DNA of 64,000 bases from Pyxidicoccus parkwaysis (GTDB lineage Bacteria > Myxococcota > Myxococcia > Myxococcales > Myxococcaceae): the NCBI RefSeq assembly GCF_017301735.1, contig NZ_CP071090.1, positions 10,468,001-10,532,000 on the forward strand. The letters are read 5' to 3'. The notes below the pieces were generated by a model. The model did not search any database. It saw only the letters and a list, made by a program, of their open reading frames with translations, and was not told the DNA's origin. This document shows positions 7,161 to 14,301 of this stretch, piece by piece (within the stretch, counting starts at the first letter, position 1; every line of letters starts with the position of its first letter). The translations under genes were made by a program, and so were the position numbers.

Positions 7161-9167
7161 TCAGGCGGCCGGGGGCTTCCCCTCCGGCGTCAGCACCACC
7201 AGCACCTGCCGCGCGGCGACCTGGCTGCCCACGGAGACGTTGACCGTCTCCACCGTGCCCGCGACATCGGCGACGACCTGGAACTCCATCTTCATCGCCT
7301 CCAGCACCGCGAGCACCTGTCCCGCCTTCACCGCCGCCCCGCGATGCGCATCCACGCGAATGATGCGCCCGTCCATCGGCGCCATGAGCCGGCCGCTCCC
7401 CGCCCCATCCGACTTCGACGGCGGCCGGAACGTCACGTCCGACACGGCATGCGCCCCGTGCCCCGAATCCAACCAGAGCGAGTCCCCCTCCCGCGTGTAC
7501 CGCGCACGCCCGCGCGCTCCCGCCACTGAGAAGTCCAGCACCCCATCCGCCATCCCGAGAATCGCGAGGTCGAACGTGTCACTGCCCACCGCGACCTCGT
7601 ACCGCTCCGAAGCCACGGCGCGCACGGAGACGTGCTCCTCGCGCTCCCGGCTCGCGAGCTTCATCCGCACCAGCGGCGGCGAGTGCGCCGTGTTCCAGTT
7701 CACCAGCGACGCATCCAGTCCCGACTCGCTCGCGAGCTTCAGCGCCTCCGCGTGGAACAGCGCCGCGCCCGCCAGGGCCAGCTCCTTCGGATGCGTCAGG
7801 TACAGCGCCTCCAGCGTCACCGCATCCGCGTACTTCGGAATGAAGCCCGTGTCGTACTCGCCCGAGCTGAACGCCACATGCCCGAGCACCCACAGCAACA
7901 GGCTCTTGTTCGTGGTGACGCCGAACACCGTCAGCTCATGCAGCGCCTCCACGAGCCGCCGCCGCGCCGTCTCGCGGTCCGGCCCGTGCGCAATCACCTT
8001 CGCCTGCATCGAGTCATAGAAGGGAGGAATCTCCTGCCCCTCGCGCACGCCGTAGTCGATGCGCACGCCCTCGCGCGACGGCAGCCGCCATGCCAGCAAC
8101 CGCCCCGTCTGCGGCGCGTAGTTGTTCGCCGGGTCCTCCGCGCACAGACGCACCTCAATCGCGTGCCCGGACCACGACACCTGCTCCTGCGTCAGCGGCA
8201 GCCGCTCACCCGCCGCGACACGGAGCTGCCACTCCACCAAATCGAGCCCGGTAATCGCCTCCGTCACCGGGTGCTCCACCTGGAGGCGCGTGTTCATCTC
8301 CATGAAGTAGAACTCGCCATTCGGCGCGAGCAGGAACTCGATGGTCCCCGCGCCCCGGTAGCCGATGGCCTTCGCCGCCGTCACCGCCACCTCGCCCATG
8401 CGGGCACGCAGCGCGGGATTCACGGCGGGAGACGGGCTCTCCTCCACAATCTTCTGGTGCCGCCGCTGCACCGAGCAGTCGCGCTCGCCCAGGTGCACGG
8501 CGTTGCCGTGCTCGTCCGCGAAGACCTGCAGCTCCACGTGACGCGCGCCGATGACGGCCCGCTCCAGAATCAGCTCTCCGCTCCCGAAGGCATTCGTCGC
8601 CTCCGAGCGCGCGGACTTCAGCGCCTCGCGCAGCTTCGCCGGCTCGTGCACGAGCCGCATGCCGCGCCCACCACCTCCCGCAGCGGCCTTCACCATCAGC
8701 GGGAAGCCGATGCGTTCGCCCTCCTTCGCGAGCGTGTCGTCATCCGCGTTGGTGGCCTCATAGCCGGGAATGCACGGCACGCCCGCCGCGAGCATCCGCA
8801 GCTTCGCCTGCCGCTTGTTCCCCATCAGGGCAATGGCCTCGGAGCCCGGGCCGATGAACACCACGTCCGCGTCCTTGCACGCGCGGGCGAACTCCGCGTT
8901 CTCCGAGAGAAACCCATAGCCCGGATGAATCGCATCCGCGCCCGAAGCCTTCGCCGCCGCGATGAGCTTCTCGATGACGAGGTACGACTCCTTCGCGGGC
9001 GACGGGCCGATGGGCACCGCCTCGTCCGCCGCGAGCACGTGCGGGGCCGAGCGGTCCGCCTCGGAGAACACCGCCACGGTGCGGTAGCCCAGCTTCTTGC
9101 AGGTCCGAATCACCCGGACGGCAATCTCGCCGCGGTTGGCGACGAGCACCTTCTTGAATCGCTGCAT
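7161..9167 (-). CDS. Acyl-CoA carboxylase alpha subunit (biotin carboxylase + BCCP)
   Basis: A 668-residue protein from ATG 9167 (MQRFKKVLVANRGEIAVRV). In order: biotin-carboxylase N-domain, ATP-grasp with the glycine loop KAAAGGGGRGMR and HLGERDCSVQRRHQK, biotin-carboxylase C-domain, a linking BT domain, and a biotinyl domain with EAMKMEF; the biotinylated residue is Lys626. This is the methylcrotonyl/geranyl-CoA carboxylase alpha layout. It follows the beta gene by 14 nt. Whether the complex uses 3-methylcrotonyl-CoA (leucine), geranyl-CoA (terpenes) or another acyl-CoA cannot be settled here; the AtuA-like neighbour favours the atu/liu group. Confidence 0.92.
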   Translation of the reverse strand: MQRFKKVLVANRGEIAVRVIRTCKKLGYRTVAVFSEADRSAPHVLAADEAVPIGPSPAKESYLVIEKLIAAAKASGADAIHPGYGFLSENAEFARACKDADVVFIGPGSEAIALMGNKRQAKLRMLAAGVPCIPGYEATNADDDTLAKEGERIGFPLMVKAAAGGGGRGMRLVHEPAKLREALKSARSEATNAFGSGELILERAVIGARHVELQVFADEHGNAVHLGERDCSVQRRHQKIVEESPSPAVNPALRARMGEVAVTAAKAIGYRGAGTIEFLLAPNGEFYFMEMNTRLQVEHPVTEAITGLDLVEWQLRVAAGERLPLTQEQVSWSGHAIEVRLCAEDPANNYAPQTGRLLAWRLPSREGVRIDYGVREGQEIPPFYDSMQAKVIAHGPDRETARRRLVEALHELTVFGVTTNKSLLLWVLGHVAFSSGEYDTGFIPKYADAVTLEALYLTHPKELALAGAALFHAEALKLASESGLDASLVNWNTAHSPPLVRMKLASREREEHVSVRAVASERYEVAVGSDTFDLAILGMADGVLDFSVAGARGRARYTREGDSLWLDSGHGAHAVSDVTFRPPSKSDGAGSGRLMAPMDGRIIRVDAHRGAAVKAGQVLAVLEAMKMEFQVVADVAGTVETVNVSVGSQVAARQVLVVLTPEGKPPAA

Positions 9168-9181
9168 GCGGTCCGTCCCTC

Positions 9182-10798
9182 TCACAGGCGTGCGACGCCG
9201 AAGGTGTTGGGCCTGAGCTCGCGCCGCTTCGCCTCGCGGCACACCGACAGGGTGAAGCCGAGCACCCGCCGCGTGTCACGCGGGTCGATGAGCCCGTCGT
9301 CGAACAGCCGCGCGCTGCAGTTGAACGGGTGCGACTCCTTGTCGAACTGGTCGATGATGGGCTGGCAGAAGGCGCGAATCCCCTCCTCGTCCACCACCTC
9401 GCCCCGCTTCGCGAGCTTCTCGGCGAACACAATCGCCATCACCTTCGCCGCCTGCTCGCCGCCCATGACCGCCGTACGCGAGTTGGGCCACGCGAAGATG
9501 AAGCGCGGGTGGAAGGGCCGGCCGCACATGCCGTAGTTGCCCGCGCCGAACCCGCCGCCGATGAGCAGCGTGAGCTGCGGCACCGTCGCGTTGGCCACCG
9601 CCTGAATCATCTTCGCGCCGTGCTTGACGATGCCGCCCTGCTCCGGCTGCGTGCCCACCAGGTAGCCCGTCGTGTTCTGCAGGTAGATGAGCGGCGTGTC
9701 CGACTGGCAGCAGAGCTGGATGAACTGCGCCGCCTTCGTCGCACCCTTCGGCGTAATCGGCCCGTTGTTGCCGATGATGCCCACGGGCATCCCGAAGATG
9801 CTCGCGCGCCCGCAGACGGTGTGCGGGTCGTACTCGTCCTTGAAGCCGGCGAACTCGGAGCCGTCGACGATGCGCGCGATGACCTCGCGGCAGTCATACG
9901 GCTTGCGGTAGTCGGCGGGGATGGCGCCGCACAGCTCCTCGGGCGGATAGAGCGGCTCCGCGTAGGACTCCCGAGCCTCACGCGGAAGCTGCGCGTTCCA
10001 CCCGAGCTTCGCCACGATTTCGCGCGCGATGCGGATGCCGTCCGCGTCGTCCTCCGCGAGGTAGTCCGCCGTGCCCGCCACCGTGGCGTGCATCTCCGCG
10101 CCACCCAGCTCCTCGTCCGTTGCAATCTCACCCGTCGCGGCCTTGAGCAGCGGCGGGCCGGCGAGGAAGACCTTGGCCTTCTTCTTCACCATGACGACGT
10201 AGTCGGACAGGCCCGGCAGGTACGCGCCGCCCGCGGTGCTGGAGCCGTGCACCACGGTGACTTGCGGAATGCCCGCCGCCGACAGCTTCGACTGGTTGTA
10301 GAAGGTCTCACCGCCGGGGATGAAGATCTCCTGCTGGTACATCAGGTTGGCGCCGCCGCTCTCCACCAGCGAAACCAGCGGGAGCTTGTTCTCCAGCGCC
10401 ATCTCCTGCGCGCGCAGCGCCTTCTGCACGCCCCACGGCGACGCGGTGCCGCCCTTGATGGCGGAGTTGTTCACGAACACCATGCACCGCACACCGGACA
10501 CGTAGCCGATGCCGATGATGCTGTTGCCTCCGGCCAGCGAGCCGTCGCTGTCGTCGTGGTAGCCGAAGCCGCACAGCGTGGACAGCTCGAGGAACGGCGA
10601 GCCCCGGTCCAACAGGAGCGTCAGCCGCTCGCGAGGGAGGAGCTGGCCGCGCTTGTGGAACTTCTCGCGCGCCTGGAGCTCCGTGTTGCGGACCTTGGCC
10701 TCCACCTCGCGCAACTCGGCGACACGCGCGAGCATGTCCGTGCGCTGGGCCTTGAAGGCCTCGGAGCCCGGGTCGATTCGGGACGTGATTCTCGGCAT
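9182..10798 (-). CDS. Acyl-CoA carboxylase beta (carboxyltransferase) subunit
   Basis: A 538-residue carboxyltransferase from ATG 10798 (MPRITSRIDPGSEAF). The N-domain has ARERLTLLLDRG-like LLPRERLTLLLD and GHSSTAGGAY-like HGSSTAGGAYLPG; the C-domain has GPITPKGATKAAQFIQ and GGGFGAGNYGMCGR. These are signatures of methylcrotonyl/geranyl-CoA carboxylase beta chains rather than propionyl-CoA chains. It follows the AtuA-like gene by 5 nt and precedes the alpha subunit by 14 nt, so the three are one operon. The acyl-pocket residue that separates geranyl- from methylcrotonyl-CoA enzymes was not identified by eye. Confidence 0.92.
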   Translation of the reverse strand: MPRITSRIDPGSEAFKAQRTDMLARVAELREVEAKVRNTELQAREKFHKRGQLLPRERLTLLLDRGSPFLELSTLCGFGYHDDSDGSLAGGNSIIGIGYVSGVRCMVFVNNSAIKGGTASPWGVQKALRAQEMALENKLPLVSLVESGGANLMYQQEIFIPGGETFYNQSKLSAAGIPQVTVVHGSSTAGGAYLPGLSDYVVMVKKKAKVFLAGPPLLKAATGEIATDEELGGAEMHATVAGTADYLAEDDADGIRIAREIVAKLGWNAQLPREARESYAEPLYPPEELCGAIPADYRKPYDCREVIARIVDGSEFAGFKDEYDPHTVCGRASIFGMPVGIIGNNGPITPKGATKAAQFIQLCCQSDTPLIYLQNTTGYLVGTQPEQGGIVKHGAKMIQAVANATVPQLTLLIGGGFGAGNYGMCGRPFHPRFIFAWPNSRTAVMGGEQAAKVMAIVFAEKLAKRGEVVDEEGIRAFCQPIIDQFDKESHPFNCSARLFDDGLIDPRDTRRVLGFTLSVCREAKRRELRPNTFGVARL

Positions 10799-10803
10799 TG
10801 CTC

Positions 10804-12513
10804 TCACCCCTGCCCTTCGCGCAGCAGTGACTCGGGAATGTCCATGTGGCGCGAGCGGAGCCACTCGCCCAGCGCCTTGCCCTGCGGGTCGAAGCGCGTG
10901 GACGACGACACGCCCTCACCCAGGATTCCGTCGATGACGAAGTTCAGTCCCCGCAGGTGCGGGAAGACGTGCCGCTCAATCGGGAACGCGGCCGTCTCGG
11001 GGAGCAGCTCGCGCAGCTTCTCCACCGTGAGCGCGTGCGCCAGCCAGCGCCACGCCTCATCCGTCCTCGCCCAGACGCCGATGTTCGCGGTGCCGCCCTT
11101 GTCTCCGCTGCGCGCGGCGACGATGCGGCCCAGCGGCGCGCGGCGCGTCGGCCCCGAAGGCGGAGCCGCCGGAAGCTCGGGAGCCTCCACGGGCGCCAGG
11201 GCCAGCGTCTTCTCCGAGGGCGGAATCACCGTGCGCGACTCATCCGGCAGCACGGCGACATGCTCCACCTTGTGCGCATCCACGTAGGCCGGCGTGTAGA
11301 CACCGTAGGGCGCACCATCCGACGGCGGCGCTGTCATGGTGAAGCCCGGGTAGCTGCCGAGCGCCAGCTCCACCGCGGCGCCGCTGAAGCCTCGGCCCAC
11401 CAGCTTCTGGTCGGCGTCCTTCACGACGACTCGGAGGAAGGCGGCGGCCTGCTCCTCCGTGGCCGCGTCCTCGCGGTCCGTGCGCACGAGCGTCCAGTGG
11501 ACCTCCTTCGGCTTGTGCTTCATCGCCGCTTCCAGCTGCGAGCGGACGAGGCGGGCCTTCTCCTCGATGTCGAGCCCCACGAGGACGAAGTTCGCCTCGT
11601 TGCGATAGCCGCCGAGGTTGTTGAGGCACACCTTCAACGTGGGAGGCGGCGGCTCGCCGCGCACGCCGGAGATGCGGACGCGGTCCTTGCCCTCGGCCGT
11701 GAGCGAGATGCTGTCGAAGCGCGCCGTCGCGTCCGGCCCCGCGTACCGGGCCCCGGTGATTTCGTACACGAGCTGCGCGAGCACCGTGTCCACCGTCACC
11801 GCGCCACCCGTGCCCGGGTGCTTCGTAATCACCGAGCTGCCGTCCTCGTGAAGCTCCGCCAGCGGGAAGCCGGGCCGGCGCGCGTCCACCTCGGTGAAGA
11901 ACGAGTAGTTGCCGCCCGTCGCCTGCGTGCCGCACTCCAGCACGTGGCCGGCGACCATGGCCCCGGCCAGCTTGTCCCACTCATCCTTCTTCCAGCCGAA
12001 GTGCGCAGCAGCCGGGCCCACCACCAGCGACGCGTCCGTCACGCGCCCGGTGACGACGACGTCCGCGCCCGCGCGCAGGCACTCGGCGATGCCCCACGCT
12101 CCGAGGTACGCGTTGGCCGTCAGCGGACTGCCGAGCCCGAGCTCGTCGGCATTGCCGGAGAGGTCATCCCCCTCCACGTGCGCAATCTTCGCCTTCAAGC
12201 CCAGCTTGCCCGCCACCTCGCGCAGCGCGGCGGCGAGCCCCGCCGGGTTCAGCCCTCCCGCGTTGGCGACGACCTTGACCTTCTTCTCCAGCGCCAGCGC
12301 CAGGCACTGCTCCATCTGCCGGAGGAACGTCTTGGCGAAGCCCGTGGCCGGGTCCTTCATCCTGTCCCGGCCGAGAATCAACATCGTCAGCTCGGCGAGG
12401 TAGTCGCCCGTGAGGACGTCGAGCTGCCCGCCCTCGAGCATCTCCTTCACGGCCGAGAAGCGGTCTCCATAGAAACCCGAGGCATTGCCGATACGCAGGG
12501 GGGACGCGCTCAT
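10804..12513 (-). CDS. AtuA-like (DUF1446) acyclic terpene utilisation family protein
   Basis: A 569-residue protein from ATG 12513 (MSASPLRIGNASGFYGDR). IGNASGFYGDR, KVVANAGGLNP and DVVVTGRVTDASLV are characteristic of the AtuA/DUF1446 family. The C-terminal part, after a Pro-rich linker near residue 455, has RIVAARSGDKGGTANIGV, a common fusion partner domain in this family. AtuA is needed for citronellol/geraniol growth in Pseudomonas but its reaction is not established. First gene of the carboxylase operon; a 26-bp palindrome lies 45 bp upstream of its start. Confidence 0.88.
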   Translation of the reverse strand: MSASPLRIGNASGFYGDRFSAVKEMLEGGQLDVLTGDYLAELTMLILGRDRMKDPATGFAKTFLRQMEQCLALALEKKVKVVANAGGLNPAGLAAALREVAGKLGLKAKIAHVEGDDLSGNADELGLGSPLTANAYLGAWGIAECLRAGADVVVTGRVTDASLVVGPAAAHFGWKKDEWDKLAGAMVAGHVLECGTQATGGNYSFFTEVDARRPGFPLAELHEDGSSVITKHPGTGGAVTVDTVLAQLVYEITGARYAGPDATARFDSISLTAEGKDRVRISGVRGEPPPPTLKVCLNNLGGYRNEANFVLVGLDIEEKARLVRSQLEAAMKHKPKEVHWTLVRTDREDAATEEQAAAFLRVVVKDADQKLVGRGFSGAAVELALGSYPGFTMTAPPSDGAPYGVYTPAYVDAHKVEHVAVLPDESRTVIPPSEKTLALAPVEAPELPAAPPSGPTRRAPLGRIVAARSGDKGGTANIGVWARTDEAWRWLAHALTVEKLRELLPETAAFPIERHVFPHLRGLNFVIDGILGEGVSSSTRFDPQGKALGEWLRSRHMDIPESLLREGQG

Positions 12514-12557
12514 GCTCTCTCCATCCAGAGTCCAGGGCAGTGTGGGAGGCCGCATCA

Positions 12558-12583
12558 AAAAAAGCAAGCGCGCTTGCTTTTTT
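12558..12583. promoter_or_regulatory. 26-bp perfect palindrome, probable TetR operator
   Basis: Each half reads AAAAAAGCAAGCG, joined directly to its exact reverse complement. It sits in the 96-bp gap between the divergent AtuA-like operon (start 12513) and TetR gene (start 12610), about 26 bp from the TetR start. Position and symmetry fit an operator for that TetR protein controlling both arms. The outer A/T runs would also form a terminator-like hairpin, but no gene ends here. Confidence 0.75.
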
Positions 12584-12609
12584 CCGTACTGACTTTCATC
12601 CTCCGGGGT

Positions 12610-13248
12610 GTGAGTGAGTCATCCGGTGCGACGGGCAGACAGGAGCAGGAGCGCAGCCGCGTCACCCGTCAGCGGTTGATGGAGGCGGCCATCGGCGCCC
12701 TCCGCGAGCTGGGGTGGGCGGGCGCCACCATGACCGTGATTGCCGAGCGCGCGGGCGTGTCTCGCGGCGCGTGCCAGCACCACTTCCCCACCCGCGCGGA
12801 CCTCGTCGCGGCGGCGGTGGAGTACGTCGGAAGCCAGCAGATGGAGGAGGTGCTCCGCCGCTCGGCCCAGCTCCCGGCGGACGAGCGGCGCACGGAGGCC
12901 ATCCTCCACATGCTCGCGGGCATCTACACGAGCCCCCTCTTCATCTCCGCCGTGCAGCTCTGGGTGGCCGCCGCCGCGGACCCGGAGTTGCGCACGCAGC
13001 TCACGCCGCTGGAGGCGCGCACCGGCCGCGAGGTGCACCGGCTCACCGTGAAGCTGCTCGACGTGGACGACAAGGACCCGGAGGTCCGCGAGCTGGTGCA
13101 GGCCACGCTGGACCTGATTCGCGGGCTCGCGCTGGCGAACCTGCTGCACGACGACAGCGCGCGCCGGAAGAAGGTGCTCCACCGGTGGGCCCGCACGCTG
13201 GACGCGGCGCTCAAGGCCCGGCGCACGCCGGGCTCGCGCAGGGACTGA
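12610..13248 (+). CDS. TetR/AcrR family regulator of the acyl-CoA locus
   Basis: A 212-residue protein; GTG at 12610 is the first start after the palindrome, preceded by CCGGGGT. N-terminal helix-turn-helix: RQRLMEAAIGALRELGWAGATMTVIAERAGVSRGACQHHFPTRADLV, read as a continuous TetR_N signature (residues about 19-65). The C-terminal ligand domain is all-helical and unlike named groups. It is divergent from the AtuA-carboxylase operon and 40 nt ahead of an SDR gene, so it most likely represses both arms and senses an acyl-CoA; this is inference from layout. Confidence 0.9.
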   Translation: MSESSGATGRQEQERSRVTRQRLMEAAIGALRELGWAGATMTVIAERAGVSRGACQHHFPTRADLVAAAVEYVGSQQMEEVLRRSAQLPADERRTEAILHMLAGIYTSPLFISAVQLWVAAAADPELRTQLTPLEARTGREVHRLTVKLLDVDDKDPEVRELVQATLDLIRGLALANLLHDDSARRKKVLHRWARTLDAALKARRTPGSRRD

Positions 13249-13288
13249 CTCTTCGCTATTCGCAGGACACGCCACTTCTGGAGGTGAC

Positions 13289-14164
13289 ATGGGCTACCGC
13301 TCTCTCTTCGCGCCGGGCTGCTTCAAGGACCGCAACATCATCGTGACGGGAGGCGGGAGCGGCATCGGCCGCTGCACCGCGCATGAGCTGGCGGCGCTGG
13401 GCGCGCACGTCGTCCTGGTGGGCCGCAAGGCGGACAAGCTGGAGGCCGTCGCGGCGGAGCTTCGCGAGGACGGTGGCGAGTGCTCGCTGGAGGTGCTCGA
13501 CATCCGCAACGAGGACGGCGTGAAGGAGACCGTGGCCCGCATCGTCGCGGCGCGCGGGCGCATTCACGGGCTCGTCAACAACGCGGGTGGACAGTTCCCC
13601 TCGCCGCTGGCGGCCATCTCGAAGAAGGGCTTCGACGCGGTGGTGTCCACCAACCTCACGGGCGGCTTCCTCATGGCTCGCGAGGTGTACCTCCAGTCGA
13701 TGAGCAGCCATGGCGGTGCCATCGTCAACATGCTCGCGGACTGCTGGGGTGGCATGCCGGGCATGGGGCACTCGGGTGCGGCGCGCGCGGGCATGATGAA
13801 CCTGACGGAGACGGCCGCCGTCGAGTGGGCCGCGTCCGGCGTTCGCGTCAACGCCGTGGCTCCCGGCTGGGTCACTTCGAGCGGCATGGACAGCTACCAG
13901 GACGAGGGCGTCAAGGCGCTGATTCCACTGCTGAAGAAGGAGGTGCCGCTGCAGCGGCTCGCCACCGAGTCCGAGGTGAGCGCCGCCATCGTCTTCCTGC
14001 TCACCGACGCCGCCGCGTTCATCACCGGCTCGTGCATCAAGATTGACGGTGGCGCTTCGTGCAACACGAAGATCTTCCCGTTGGAGGAGAGCTCCGCCTC
14101 CAAGCCCTACGAGGGCTTCCACCGCGCGCAGGCCCCACGCATCCTCAGTGGGGAGAAGAAGTAG
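13289..14164 (+). CDS. SDR oxidoreductase, PECR (trans-2-enoyl-CoA reductase)-like
   Basis: A 291-residue short-chain dehydrogenase. NAD(P) loop TGGGSGIG at residues 20-27, LVNNAGG near 96-102. The usual catalytic YxxxK is absent: the aligned segment is HSGAARAG (161-168), giving Ser162 and Arg166. The same HSGAARAG sequence is found in peroxisomal trans-2-enoyl-CoA reductases, and the flanking LTETAAVEWAASGVRVN also matches that group. So the likely substrate is an enoyl-CoA, which suits the neighbouring acyl-CoA carboxylase locus. Probably co-transcribed with the TetR gene 40 nt upstream. Confidence 0.87.
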   Translation: MGYRSLFAPGCFKDRNIIVTGGGSGIGRCTAHELAALGAHVVLVGRKADKLEAVAAELREDGGECSLEVLDIRNEDGVKETVARIVAARGRIHGLVNNAGGQFPSPLAAISKKGFDAVVSTNLTGGFLMAREVYLQSMSSHGGAIVNMLADCWGGMPGMGHSGAARAGMMNLTETAAVEWAASGVRVNAVAPGWVTSSGMDSYQDEGVKALIPLLKKEVPLQRLATESEVSAAIVFLLTDAAAFITGSCIKIDGGASCNTKIFPLEESSASKPYEGFHRAQAPRILSGEKK

Positions 14165-14265
14165 GCCGCGAATCGCTGGGACTCCGAAGCCGCTGCGGAG
14201 CCCCGCTGCGATGCGGGCGCGCGGTGCCCTCGGCATCCGAGGCGAATCGATGGAGTCGTCCTGCA

Positions 14266-14294
14266 CGGGCCCCGCTCTCACGAAGCGGGGCCCG
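14266..14294. terminator. Strong GC hairpin between convergent genes
   Basis: CGGGCCCCGCT (14266-14276) pairs perfectly with AGCGGGGCCCG (14284-14294), 7-nt loop, between the SDR gene and the oppositely directed haloperoxidase-like gene. No T-run on either side. Likely a bidirectional terminator. Confidence 0.75.
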
Positions 14295-14301
14295 TCGCAG
14301 T

